NCBI RefSeq assembly: GCF_029266855.1
Contig: NZ_JAQSWB010000007.1
Coordinates: 186,001 to 250,000, forward strand
Length of the DNA stretch: 64,000 nucleotides
Source of the DNA: Fluviicola sp.
GTDB taxonomy: Bacteria; Bacteroidota; Bacteroidia; Flavobacteriales_D; Crocinitomicaceae
Direction: 5' to 3'
Shown one piece after another: positions 17,087 to 25,446 of this stretch. Under the pieces are notes generated by a model that was not told the origin of the DNA, searched no databases, and saw only the letters and a program-made list of their open reading frames with translations. How positions within the stretch are numbered: position 1 is the first letter of the stretch; the number at the start of each line of letters is the position of its first letter. Both the position numbers and the translations under genes were made by a program.

Positions 17087-17689
17087 TTAATGCGAAAACT
17101 TCCAGTCAACTTCAAACAGGTATTCTGCAGTTTCCAGGTGACGTTTTGCTTCGAACAGGTTTCTCCCCCAGGCATAGGTTCCATGCTGACGCATAATGAA
17201 GGCCGGAACCGTCAGACGATTTTTGTCTCGGGTTAAAACTTCTGCAAAAGCGGGCATATCCTGGGTATTATCGAAAACAGGAACCTGAACCGTCGTATCA
17301 TGTGTACAAATCCCTTCAAATCCTTTCAGTACTTCATAACCACTCAGCTCTACCGAAGTTTGATTTTTCATGGATTGTAAAACCGAATACACGGAGTGAC
17401 TATGCACAATACACATCATTTCCGGAAATAATTCGTACAATTTACAATGGATCAGCGTTTCCGCAGAAGAACGGATTCCCGCATAGGCCGGAAGTGCCAA
17501 GCCCTTGAGATCGACTTCCATAAAGTCATCTGATGAGAAAAGCGACTTATCAATTCCGGATTTGGAAATAACAATCACATTTGGATTTGATGCCAGTCTG
17601 AAAGAATAGTTTGTGGAAGTGGCCGGCGACCACCCTTTTTGGTGATACGCACGAATAATATCCGCCAATTCTCTTTTCATTTCTTCCAT
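17087..17689 (-). CDS. mtnB: Methylthioribulose-1-phosphate dehydratase
   Basis: A 200-residue class II aldolase-fold enzyme that dehydrates methylthioribulose-1-phosphate in methionine salvage. Zinc ligands H96 and H98 are in CIVHSHSVYS, with H169 in MRQHGTYAWG; E77 in SSAETLIH may be the catalytic acid. The start MEEMKRELAD at 17689 is preferred because it follows the hydroxylase stop by one base, whereas an in-frame ATG further up overlaps it. It is the third gene of a pyrF-hydroxylase-mtnB run, away from mtnA, mtnC and mtnD. Confidence 0.9.
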   Translation of the reverse strand: MEEMKRELADIIRAYHQKGWSPATSTNYSFRLASNPNVIVISKSGIDKSLFSSDDFMEVDLKGLALPAYAGIRSSAETLIHCKLYELFPEMMCIVHSHSVYSVLQSMKNQTSVELSGYEVLKGFEGICTHDTTVQVPVFDNTQDMPAFAEVLTRDKNRLTVPAFIMRQHGTYAWGRNLFEAKRHLETAEYLFEVDWKFSH

Positions 17690-17690
17690 A

Positions 17691-18584
17691 CTATTTATTT
17701 TGTGCCTGTTTGATGTGATCACGCAGTTCTTTCGAAGTCATCGTACTTCCATCCGGACTCCATCCGGGCGGTTTTGCAATGTATAACCATTTATTTTTAA
17801 ACCCTTTTGCTTTTCGAACATCTTTGTAAATTTCCATCCATTCGTGAAAAATTACATTCACCGGATTTTGACTGATCTGCTTTTCATACAAGCCATATTG
17901 AATGGGAAGTCCATCGATCTCAGCCTGAAAAGTGCCAAATAATTTGTCCCAGATAATGAGGATCATTCCCATATTTTTATCCAGGTATTCTACATTAGAT
18001 GCATGGTGAACCCGGTGATGCGACGGAGTAACCAAAACATACTCCAAAACACCCAATCTTCTTACAGCTTTGGTATGAACCAGGATTCCGTAAGTTTGGG
18101 TGACTGAGTACATAATGAAAATATCAAATGGCTCGAAACCCAAAAACACCAGGGGAATGAACCAGATAAAACGGTAAACCGGCTGGAACACCGATGAACG
18201 GAAACCCGTTGTGAAATTGAATCGCTCGGAAGAATGGTGAGTTACGTGGATCGCCCAAAAGAATCGTACCATATGATCGATCCGGTGAATCCAGTAGAAG
18301 ATAAAATCCTCGGCAAAAAACAGCAACAACCAATAATACCAGGAATTCGGTTCCCAGCTTATAAGTCTGTAATGAAAGAAAGAAAGGAGAACAAACAGGG
18401 TAATTCCACGCATTAGCACATCAATTCCCATATTTGCAATCATCAAATACAGATTTTGAATCGTATCACCAACCGTGTACAATTTTCTATTATGCCAATT
18501 ACTCAGAATAATTTCACCCAGGATTAACAGCACATAGATAGGAGTGCTGATAAAAATGATGAGTTTTTCTACGTAATCAACCAT
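17691..18584 (-). CDS. Fatty acid hydroxylase / sterol desaturase family membrane protein
   Basis: A 297-residue integral membrane di-iron enzyme. The His clusters are visible: H100/H104 in HRIDH, H113/H116/H117 in HVTHH, and H189/H190/H193/H194 in HHRVHH. Membrane helices lie near residues 10-28, 55-75, 82-100 and 140-160. The family hydroxylates or desaturates lipid chains, and alkylglycerol monooxygenase-like proteins also belong here; the lipid substrate is not predictable. It lies 13 bp after pyrF and 1 bp before mtnB. The link to those genes is probably positional. Confidence 0.85.
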   Translation of the reverse strand: MVDYVEKLIIFISTPIYVLLILGEIILSNWHNRKLYTVGDTIQNLYLMIANMGIDVLMRGITLFVLLSFFHYRLISWEPNSWYYWLLLFFAEDFIFYWIHRIDHMVRFFWAIHVTHHSSERFNFTTGFRSSVFQPVYRFIWFIPLVFLGFEPFDIFIMYSVTQTYGILVHTKAVRRLGVLEYVLVTPSHHRVHHASNVEYLDKNMGMILIIWDKLFGTFQAEIDGLPIQYGLYEKQISQNPVNVIFHEWMEIYKDVRKAKGFKNKWLYIAKPPGWSPDGSTMTSKELRDHIKQAQNK

Positions 18585-18597
18585 ATCAATTCCGTTT

Positions 18598-19419
18598 TTA
18601 GAAATTCTTCGCAGTCAAAATTTGGGCCATTTCCTGTTGCAGCTTTTGGGCTTCTTTCCTGGCTTCGCTTGCAAAATCAAGTGTACTTGCAGCATAAATA
18701 ATCGATCTGGAAGCATTTACCAACAAACCGCAGTCCTTGTTCCAGCCATATTTGGCAACGTCTTCCAGACTTCCACCCTGAGCACCAACGCCAGGAACCA
18801 GGAAAAAATGGTTGGGAACAATTTTCCGAACTTCAGCAATACCTTCAGCCCTTGTTGCTCCCACAACATACATCAGGTTATTTTCAGACCCCCATTTGGA
18901 ACTCTTTTTCAATACTTTCTTATAAAGCTCTTCGCCGGAGGAGTCTGTTGTGAATTGAAAATCCAAAGCTCCCTTATTCGAGGTAAGGGCCAGCAGGATT
19001 ACCCACTTATTTTCAAATTCCTGGAAAGGCGTTACAGAATCCTCACCCATATACGGAGCAACCGTCACGGCATCGCAGTTCAGATACTCGAAGAATGTTT
19101 TGGCGTAATAAGTAGATGTATTTCCGATATCTCCGCGTTTTGCATCAGCGATAGTCATGCAGTGAGAAGGAATATAATCAATTGTTTTCTTTAAGGATTC
19201 CCATCCTTTCGGTCCCAGTGCTTCGTAAAATGCCACATTCGGTTTATACGCAACACACAAATCCTTCGTAGCATCAATAATTGCTTTATTGAACTCAAAA
19301 ACAGGATCTTCTGTCTGCAGCAAATGAGCAGGAATCTTATCCAGATCGGTGTCTAAACCAACGCATAAAAACGATTTCTTTTCGCGAATTTGCCGAATCA
19401 ATTCCTCTCTTGTCATCAA
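18598..19419 (-). CDS. pyrF: Orotidine 5'-phosphate decarboxylase
   Basis: A 273-residue enzyme making UMP from OMP, the last step of de novo pyrimidine synthesis. The catalytic DxKxxD set is D92, K94 and D97 in [23 protein letters not shown] near 59-69 is the substrate loop of the long (type 2) class, and VPGVGAQGG is the phosphate-binding loop. Two adjacent Met codons open the frame. A promoter with TTTG-N18-TATCTTTG lies upstream at 19435-19464. It leads the pyrF-hydroxylase-mtnB unit. Confidence 0.95.
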   Translation of the reverse strand: MMTREELIRQIREKKSFLCVGLDTDLDKIPAHLLQTEDPVFEFNKAIIDATKDLCVAYKPNVAFYEALGPKGWESLKKTIDYIPSHCMTIADAKRGDIGNTSTYYAKTFFEYLNCDAVTVAPYMGEDSVTPFQEFENKWVILLALTSNKGALDFQFTTDSSGEELYKKVLKKSSKWGSENNLMYVVGATRAEGIAEVRKIVPNHFFLVPGVGAQGGSLEDVAKYGWNKDCGLLVNASRSIIYAASTLDFASEARKEAQKLQQEMAQILTAKNF

Positions 19420-19434
19420 TCTGTTTTAAGCGCG

Positions 19435-19464
19435 CAAAGATAAGTAAATAGAACGAAAAACAAA
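19435..19464 (-). promoter_or_regulatory. Promoter of pyrF
   Basis: On the minus strand TTTG (19461-19464), an 18-bp spacer and TATCTTTG (19435-19442) match the Bacteroidota consensus. The start codon is 15 nt downstream. Confidence 0.6.
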
Positions 19465-19471
19465 TTAAGAA

Positions 19472-20251
19472 CTACTGTCCAACGATAATTGTTCTCGAAT
19501 GAACTGTTCTTGCGGAGAAATACCCCAAACAACCCCCGTTCAGATTTGAAATTGGATTGGCAGGAGTAGCACTGCTGGAGGAATTGACCCCTAACTGGTT
19601 GAAATAAGTATAAATCGGTTTATCAATGCAAAACAAGTCTACACGAACGGTATCTCCCAGCAACAAATCGGAAATAAATAAGGGTTCAACCGTAAGATTT
19701 CCATCCGTAAACTGATCGTTTTGAAGATAAACACTCTTATCGCGGGTGCCATTTATATAAACGTGAAACTGGTAATAGTTTGACACTCCCTGCTGGTCAA
19801 AATGAGCCGGAACCACTGAAATCAACGTATCCGCACCAAAAGGATAAAATTCAGCATACAAAGTATCCAGCTGCTGATAGGCAGGCATTGCGCTGCTTCC
19901 GGAATAGGTCGTTCCTTCCACAACCGCAGTCAGCGTATAGTTTCTTCCTTCAATACCCGGATAGCCTGTCAATTCATACCACCCATTCCCTACAGAAGTG
20001 AAGGTAGCAGTATTTCCAAGGTTATCAACTACCGTTACAACAGCATTGTCAACAGCCGGAGGAGCCGTACTTTCATCAAAGTTTTGGGTTTTCGTAATAC
20101 GAACACGCTGAAGTGTATCGCCTCTGAGGATCGTTCCTTCAATGACCACTTTTTGTTCCGTATCGTTCAAATCAATATCAATCACTTTCTCACAACTTGA
20201 GAAACCAAGAAGGAAAACAAAAGAAACCAGGACTATAATTATTAATTTCAT
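19472..20251 (-). CDS. DUF4249 lipoprotein
   Basis: A 259-residue lipoprotein. The signal peptide ends LLGFSSC with Cys near residue 20, followed by EKVIDIDLN, which is the DUF4249 opening. The rest is beta-rich, with an Ig-like segment (VTVVDNLGNTATF to LTAVVEGTTYSG). DUF4249 lipoproteins are encoded next to TonB receptors with a carboxypeptidase-like N-terminal domain and are presumed outer-membrane partners in uptake. That is the arrangement here, with the receptor upstream. The ligand is unknown. A tandem repeat fills the 150-bp gap between the two genes. Confidence 0.82.
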   Translation of the reverse strand: MKLIIIVLVSFVFLLGFSSCEKVIDIDLNDTEQKVVIEGTILRGDTLQRVRITKTQNFDESTAPPAVDNAVVTVVDNLGNTATFTSVGNGWYELTGYPGIEGRNYTLTAVVEGTTYSGSSAMPAYQQLDTLYAEFYPFGADTLISVVPAHFDQQGVSNYYQFHVYINGTRDKSVYLQNDQFTDGNLTVEPLFISDLLLGDTVRVDLFCIDKPIYTYFNQLGVNSSSSATPANPISNLNGGCLGYFSARTVHSRTIIVGQ

Positions 20252-20295
20252 CTTTATTACATTTTAATTTGTTCAATCCACTTCCGTGGATTCAT

Positions 20296-20398
20296 ATCGA
20301 AATCAGTGCTTTTATGACCGCGCTAACACTTGTCTTTATCGAAAGCAGTGCTTTTTACGACCGCGCTAACACTTGTCTTTATCGAAAGCAGTGCTTTC
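20296..20398. repeat. Tandem 42-43-bp repeat between TonB receptor and DUF4249 genes
   Basis: Unit 1 is 20296-20337, unit 2 is 20338-20380, and a third is cut at 20381-20398. The first two units share the block ACCGCGCTAACACTTGTCTTT, and units 2 and 3 share ATCGAAAGCAGTGCTTT. The 15-bp GAAAGCA-G-TGCTTTC is a palindrome. A diverged copy lies at 25391-25441. Confidence 0.8.
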
Positions 20399-20400
20399 TC

Positions 20401-22722
20401 TTATTTGAATTTAAAATTGTAAGTAATTGCCGGAACTATCTTGAATAAAGTTGTTTGGACTGCTTCGGTTTTGGACGGATCATCTTTATTTTCCCTGAAC
20501 GTAATGGAATAAGCATTCTCCCGCGCATATGCATTGTAGATAGAGAAATTCCAGCTGCTTTCAAATTTCTTTGTGTTTTTGCGAAGCCAGGTTACACCGA
20601 TATCCAGACGATGATAGTTCGGCATTCGATAGCCATTTCGCTGGGTATAGATAAAATATGTCTGACCATCAATCTGGTATTTACCGGAAGGGAAAGTCAC
20701 CGCATTTCCAGTGTAAAAAACAAACAATGCCGAAACAGACCATTTCGGTGTAATATCATAAATTCCGACTACGGACAGATCGTGTGTTCTATCCTGTTTC
20801 GCACGGTACCAGTTTCCGTCATTGATTCCATCGATCCTGCGTTCTGTGCGGGAAAGCGTATAACCGACCCAGCCTGTAAACTTCCCGGTTTTTTTCTTCA
20901 GCATGATCTCCAAGCCATAAGCACGACCTATTCCTGAAAGTAATTCCCCTTCCAGACGTTCGTTTGCCTGCTCATTTGCACCATTCTTATAATCCAACTG
21001 GTTTTGCATCCACTTATAGTAAATTTCCGTGCTCAACTCCAATTTATTGTCCAGGAAATTCTTAAACCAGCCCAAAGCCACCTGGTCTGAAATTTCAGGT
21101 TTGATATTCAAACTGGAAGAAAGCCACACATCTGTCGGTGAACCGGAAGTTGAATTCGATACCTGATGGATGTTTTGTGTATTCCGGGCATAGGCAGCTT
21201 TGATCGATTGCCCTTTTAAATATTGCCAGCTGAAGGAAAGTCTAGGCTCGACGAAGAAATAAGATTTCAGTAATTTATTCTTTGCATAGGTCTCTGTTGT
21301 GGCAACTGTCCCATCCGGATTATAGGTATACATTTCATCACCGCTTGCAAGCGCCATTAAATTGGACCCGCGCAAACCGTAGCTCATCGTAAAGTTTTCG
21401 GTAATTGTATAGTCGTTGCTGATGTAAACCGCATTCTCAAACGAGTTGGTTGGTTTCAATCTTTTTGCATTGATCCCCGAAGCTTCATTTGCATCAATTT
21501 GTCCGGGGGTAATTCCGTGGTTAATCACATTCAACCCGATCTTAACTTTGTTCCTGTTATTCGGGAACCACTGAAACTCTTGTTTCAAATTGAAGTCCTG
21601 GATTTGTGAGGTGATATCAAACTTCACGTCGCCGCCCGAAATTGAAATTTTATAATCGTATTTACTGTAAATAAAGGAGGTGTTGGAAAACCATTTCTCG
21701 TCGATAATGTGATTCCATCGAAGGGTTCCTGTTGTATTTCCCCAATTGATTCCGAAAACATCACCCAAACCTAATTTGTCCCTTCCAAAGTACCCGGACA
21801 GGAACAAACGGTCTTTTTTACCAATGCGGTAATTGACCTTTGCATTCAAATCATAGAAGAACAATTTATTGTCTTTAAACCGGTCGGATAATTTCAGGAA
21901 AAGATCTGCATAGGTTCTTCTTCCTGAAACCAGGAATGAAGCTTTATCTTTTGCAATAGGACCTTCGATAATTAATTTGGAAGATATCAACCCGATTCCT
22001 CCTCCAACATTATAGCGCTTCTGATTTCCATCGTTCATTTTGATGTCCAGAACCGAAGCAAGCCTGCCTCCGTAATTTGAAGGCTGATTACCCTTATAAA
22101 GCATGGCATCTTTAATCGCATCCGAATTAAAGGTAGAGAAAAACCCAAGCAGGTGACTCGCATTGTAGACAGGAGCTTCGTCCAATAAGATCAAATTTTG
22201 ATCTGCACCACCACCCCGCACATAAAATCCGGAACTTCCTTCACCGGCATTTTTCACACCCGGAAGCAATTGCATTGTTTTGATCAAATCCTTCTCACCA
22301 AAAATCACCGGGATCTTTGAAATTTCTTTCGGGTCGATCTTCTCAACTCCCATTAAAGGATCCCTTACATTTCCATCTGGTCTGTCTGTGGAAATAACAA
22401 CTTCTTCCAATTCTTTTTCGTCCTGTTGCGTTTTCAACTGAAAATCCAGAGATTGCGAAACGGACAGATCCAATTCTTTCTCCATCGGGGGATATCCGGT
22501 TGCAGAAATCTGGATCGTATATTTTCCGGCCGGAAGGGTTAAAGAGTAGAAACCGTATTCATTGGTAACAGCACCTAATTTTTGGTCTTTTACGCGAACA
22601 ACGGCACCAATGATCTCTTCTCCTTTCGATTCATCTTTAACAGTTCCGCTAAGGGTTGCATTCCCCTGGCCGAAAGAGATTGCAGTGATTAGAACAAATA
22701 AAATGGGTAATCCTAATTTCAT
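20401..22722 (-). CDS. TonB-dependent outer-membrane receptor with carboxypeptidase-like N-terminal domain
   Basis: A 773-residue receptor for energised uptake across the outer membrane. The signal peptide is MKLGLPILFVLITAISFGQ, the carboxypeptidase regulatory-like domain covers about 22-105 (ATLSGTVKDESKGEEIIGA), and the plug about 125-245 contains LLPGVKNAGEGSSGFYVRGG and YGGRLASVLD. A 22-strand barrel fills the rest and ends with a membrane-insertion strand FKIVPAITYNFKFK. ATG 22722 is chosen because the longer frame adds 24 non-signal residues. It is paired with a DUF4249 lipoprotein just downstream; the substrate is not predictable. Confidence 0.92.
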   Translation of the reverse strand: MKLGLPILFVLITAISFGQGNATLSGTVKDESKGEEIIGAVVRVKDQKLGAVTNEYGFYSLTLPAGKYTIQISATGYPPMEKELDLSVSQSLDFQLKTQQDEKELEEVVISTDRPDGNVRDPLMGVEKIDPKEISKIPVIFGEKDLIKTMQLLPGVKNAGEGSSGFYVRGGGADQNLILLDEAPVYNASHLLGFFSTFNSDAIKDAMLYKGNQPSNYGGRLASVLDIKMNDGNQKRYNVGGGIGLISSKLIIEGPIAKDKASFLVSGRRTYADLFLKLSDRFKDNKLFFYDLNAKVNYRIGKKDRLFLSGYFGRDKLGLGDVFGINWGNTTGTLRWNHIIDEKWFSNTSFIYSKYDYKISISGGDVKFDITSQIQDFNLKQEFQWFPNNRNKVKIGLNVINHGITPGQIDANEASGINAKRLKPTNSFENAVYISNDYTITENFTMSYGLRGSNLMALASGDEMYTYNPDGTVATTETYAKNKLLKSYFFVEPRLSFSWQYLKGQSIKAAYARNTQNIHQVSNSTSGSPTDVWLSSSLNIKPEISDQVALGWFKNFLDNKLELSTEIYYKWMQNQLDYKNGANEQANERLEGELLSGIGRAYGLEIMLKKKTGKFTGWVGYTLSRTERRIDGINDGNWYRAKQDRTHDLSVVGIYDITPKWSVSALFVFYTGNAVTFPSGKYQIDGQTYFIYTQRNGYRMPNYHRLDIGVTWLRKNTKKFESSWNFSIYNAYARENAYSITFRENKDDPSKTEAVQTTLFKIVPAITYNFKFK

Positions 22723-22869
22723 ATTGCTGAGTTGTGGTGTAAAATTCGCATTTATCTGCTCAATCAGAGAGAAAAAATGGCGAATGGTTGTCATTTTTCG
22801 GTTAATGGTATATTATCAAAACAAAAAAGTGATTTTCGCTTTCGCTCAATCACCTTTAATTATCGTTTA

Positions 22870-23949
22870 TTAATTCAGTTCGCCTTTCATTTTTTCAGCA
22901 TTTTCTGCCATCTTCAGTGCATCAATCATTTCCTGGATATCTCCGTTCATAAATGCACTTAAATTATAGATCGTTTTGTTAATTCGGTGGTCGGTAATTC
23001 GGCCCTGGGGATAATTATAGGTCCGGATCTTCGCTGACCGGTCGCCGGTAGAAACCAGGGTTTTGCGATGTGCAGCACGTTCCTGGTGAACGCGATCCAA
23101 CTCCGCCTGGTACAAGCGGGAACGCAATACGGAAATAGCCTGTGCCAAATTTTTATGTTGGGAGCGGCCATCCTGGCATTCTACTACAACTCCCGTCGGA
23201 ATATGCGTCAGGCGAATAGCAGATTCTGTTTTATTAATATGCTGCCCACCTGCTCCGGAAGCTCTAAAAGTATCCTTACGCACGTCATTCATGTCCAGCT
23301 CGAAATCTACCTCTTCCGCTTCCGGAAGGACAGCTACGGTGATCGCAGAGGTATGTACGCGTCCCTGGGATTCTGTTTCGGGAACCCGCTGCACACGATG
23401 CACTCCGGATTCGAATTTCAGCATTCCATAAATTCCGGCTCCGGTGATACTCATGGAGATCTCTTTATACCCTTTTGCAGAACCTTCCGAAGAGTTCACA
23501 ATCTCATAAGACCAGCCAGCTTCCTTGAAGTACATCGTATACATCCGGAAAATATCTTCCACGAAAATACACGCTTCATCTCCACCGGTTCCTGCTCGCA
23601 ACTCGATAATCGCATTTTTATCATCTTCGGGGTCCTTCGGAATCAGCAATACTTTGATTTCTTCTTCTATCTCAGGTCGTTTTTGTTCCAGCTCATTGAT
23701 CTCCATTTTTGCCATTTCGCGCATTTCGGGATCCGTTTCAACGTCAAGCATTTCTTTGGAGCTTTTCAAATTGTCCAGAATATTCTTATACGTTTTATAA
23801 GCGGTGTCTACTTCTTCCAAATCTCTATATTCCTTATTCAATTTCACATACCGATCCATATCAGAAATGATATCCGGGTCGGTAATCATTTTACCAACCT
23901 CTATAAATCGAAAATGAATTGCTTCCAGTTTGCTCAGTAAATCTTGCAT
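22870..23949 (-). CDS. prfA: Peptide chain release factor 1
   Basis: A 359-residue class I release factor for UAG and UAA codons. The GGQ hydrolysis motif is at residues 234-236 in SGAGGQHINK. The codon-recognition tripeptide is PET at 190-192 (PxT form as in RF1, not the SPF of RF2), followed by ESQGRVHTSA. The N-terminal domain is helical (residues 1-105). It lies 3' of purM on the same strand, about 180 bp apart, with a small repeat in the gap. Identification is firm. Confidence 0.96.
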   Translation of the reverse strand: MQDLLSKLEAIHFRFIEVGKMITDPDIISDMDRYVKLNKEYRDLEEVDTAYKTYKNILDNLKSSKEMLDVETDPEMREMAKMEINELEQKRPEIEEEIKVLLIPKDPEDDKNAIIELRAGTGGDEACIFVEDIFRMYTMYFKEAGWSYEIVNSSEGSAKGYKEISMSITGAGIYGMLKFESGVHRVQRVPETESQGRVHTSAITVAVLPEAEEVDFELDMNDVRKDTFRASGAGGQHINKTESAIRLTHIPTGVVVECQDGRSQHKNLAQAISVLRSRLYQAELDRVHQERAAHRKTLVSTGDRSAKIRTYNYPQGRITDHRINKTIYNLSAFMNGDIQEMIDALKMAENAEKMKGELN

Positions 23950-24050
23950 CTGTTTTTCTAATCTTTAATTCTTATTCTCATTCAAAAAAGAGAAATCCTG
24001 AGCTTTACGCTCTCCGCTTCTTAGCGGCAAGAATAAAACCATTTGTTTTA

Positions 24051-24108
24051 AACCGCAAAGAATCAACGCTTACGCACAGCTACAGCGAAGGCGCAAAGGA
24101 CGCGAAGT
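24051..24108. repeat. Dispersed intergenic repeat between prfA and purM
   Basis: The sequence holds AACGCTTACGC and GGCGCAAAGGACGCGAAG. Related sequences lie at 32957-32991 (ACCGCAAAGA plus AAGGACGCAAAGACGC) and at 46851-46910 (AACGCTTACGCC). A short hairpin CCGCT/AGCGG is at 24014-24027. Confidence 0.5.
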
Positions 24109-24131
24109 CTAGTTCTCTCTGCCATTTATAG

Positions 24132-25304
24132 CTAACCGTTGTAAACAAATTCTCCTACTTCAGAGCGAACAGTTACCTGTTTTCCTGACATTGTTTCTAC
24201 CCGGCCTATAATTTGCGCATCAATTCCAAACGACTGACTGATATCAATTATCTGTTGTGCCTCACTTTCAGGCAGGTAAATTTCCATACGGTGTCCCATA
24301 TTAAAGACCTTGTACATTTCTTTCCAGTCTGTTCCGGATTCCTCCTGTATCATCCTGAACAATGGCGGAATCGGGAATAAATTATCCTTAATAACATGAA
24401 CGTCATCTACAAAATGAAGGACTTTTGTTTGCGCTCCGCCGGAACAGTGAACCATTCCGTGAATTGACGAACGACATGTATCCAAAATTGCCTTTATAAC
24501 CGGAGCATATGTTCTTGTAGGAGAAAGCACCAATTTACCTGCATCAAGGGAAACTCCTTCCACCTGGTCGGTCAGATTCTTAGAACCCGAATAAACCAAT
24601 TCACCTGGAACAGCAGCATCAAAACTTTCAGGATATTTTTCAGCCAATGTTTTATTGAAAACATCGTGTCTTGCAGAAGTCAGTCCGTTAGAACCCATTC
24701 CTCCGTTGTATGCGTTCTCGTAGTTAGCCTGTCCGTACGACGCAAGTCCAACGACCACATCTCCACCCTGAATGGTGTGATTCGAAATAACTTCCGAACG
24801 TTTCATCCGGCATACAACTGTAGAATCAACGATAATCGTTCGAACCAAATCACCTACATCAGCAGTTTCACCGCCGGTCGAATAAATTCCGATTCCCTGT
24901 CCCCGAAGTGTTTCAAGTAATTCCTCGGTTCCGTTAATAATCGCGGCAATGACTTCTCCGGTAATCAGGTTCTTATTCCTTCCGATTGTGGAAGAAAGCA
25001 GGATGTTTTCCGTAGCACCAACACATAACAAGTCATCTATATTCATGATCAGTGCATCCTGTGCAATTCCCTTCCAGACAGACACATCTCCAGTTTCCTT
25101 CCAGTACATGTATGCCAGCGAAGATTTTGTTCCGGCACCATCGGCGTGCATTACGATACAATAGTCATCGTCACCGGTCAAATAATCGGGAACAATTTTG
25201 CAGAATGCTTTTGGGAACAAACCTTTATCGACTTTCTTGATCGCATTGTGAACTTCTTCCTTTCCTGCGGAAACACCTCGTAAGTTGTATCGGATATCTG
25301 ACAT
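24132..25304 (-). CDS. purM: Phosphoribosylformylglycinamidine cyclo-ligase (AIR synthetase)
   Basis: A 390-residue PurM, which makes aminoimidazole ribonucleotide from FGAM and ATP in purine synthesis. It is in the longer Bacteroidota form, with a conserved start MSDIRYNLRGVSAGKEEVHN. The ATP-binding segments are DDYCIVMHADGAGTKS near 45-60 and MNIDDLLCVGA near 86-96; the loop GGETADVGDLV near 144-154 is also characteristic. A candidate -7 element TAACTTTG is at 25322-25329 on the minus strand. It is preceded by a bidirectional terminator and a copy of the 20.3-kb repeat. Confidence 0.95.
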   Translation of the reverse strand: MSDIRYNLRGVSAGKEEVHNAIKKVDKGLFPKAFCKIVPDYLTGDDDYCIVMHADGAGTKSSLAYMYWKETGDVSVWKGIAQDALIMNIDDLLCVGATENILLSSTIGRNKNLITGEVIAAIINGTEELLETLRGQGIGIYSTGGETADVGDLVRTIIVDSTVVCRMKRSEVISNHTIQGGDVVVGLASYGQANYENAYNGGMGSNGLTSARHDVFNKTLAEKYPESFDAAVPGELVYSGSKNLTDQVEGVSLDAGKLVLSPTRTYAPVIKAILDTCRSSIHGMVHCSGGAQTKVLHFVDDVHVIKDNLFPIPPLFRMIQEESGTDWKEMYKVFNMGHRMEIYLPESEAQQIIDISQSFGIDAQIIGRVETMSGKQVTVRSEVGEFVYNG

Positions 25305-25321
25305 ACTAAAAATTGAAAGCG

Positions 25322-25329
25322 CAAAGTTA
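25322..25329 (-). promoter_or_regulatory. Candidate -7 element of purM
   Basis: TAACTTTG on the minus strand fits TAnnTTTG and lies 17 nt before the ATG. No clear -33 element was found. Confidence 0.4.
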
Positions 25330-25356
25330 CAAAATTCAATTGAGAGGAAAGCCCAT

Positions 25357-25390
25357 AAAAAAAGGCCTTTGAAACAAAGACCTTTTTTTT
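25357..25390. terminator. Bidirectional terminator between the PorE-like gene and purM
   Basis: A-run, AGG, CTTTG, AAA loop, CAAAG, CCT and T-run form a stem with T-runs on either strand. It lies downstream of the PorE-like gene, whose stop is at 25447. Confidence 0.7.
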
Positions 25391-25441
25391 GACTGCGCTG
25401 ACGCTTATCTTTTTATCGAAAGCAGTGCTTTCTCTTATTTT
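25391..25441. repeat. Diverged copy of the 20.3-kb repeat
   Basis: The block GACTGCGCTGACGCTTATC, then ATCGAAAGCAGTGCTTTCTC and TTATTT, parallels 20359-20405. Both copies end a few bases from the stop codon of a minus-strand gene. Confidence 0.65.
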
Positions 25442-25446
25442 GAAAC

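Noticed and set aside
18622-19194. A 190-codon plus-strand open frame opposite pyrF
   Set aside because: It overlaps the catalytic region of pyrF on the other strand and has low-complexity, Cys/Phe-rich content with no motif.
23068-23940. A 290-codon plus-strand open frame opposite prfA
   Set aside because: It mirrors the prfA reading frame, has no family features and is rich in residues typical of antisense shadows. prfA with its GGQ motif is certain.
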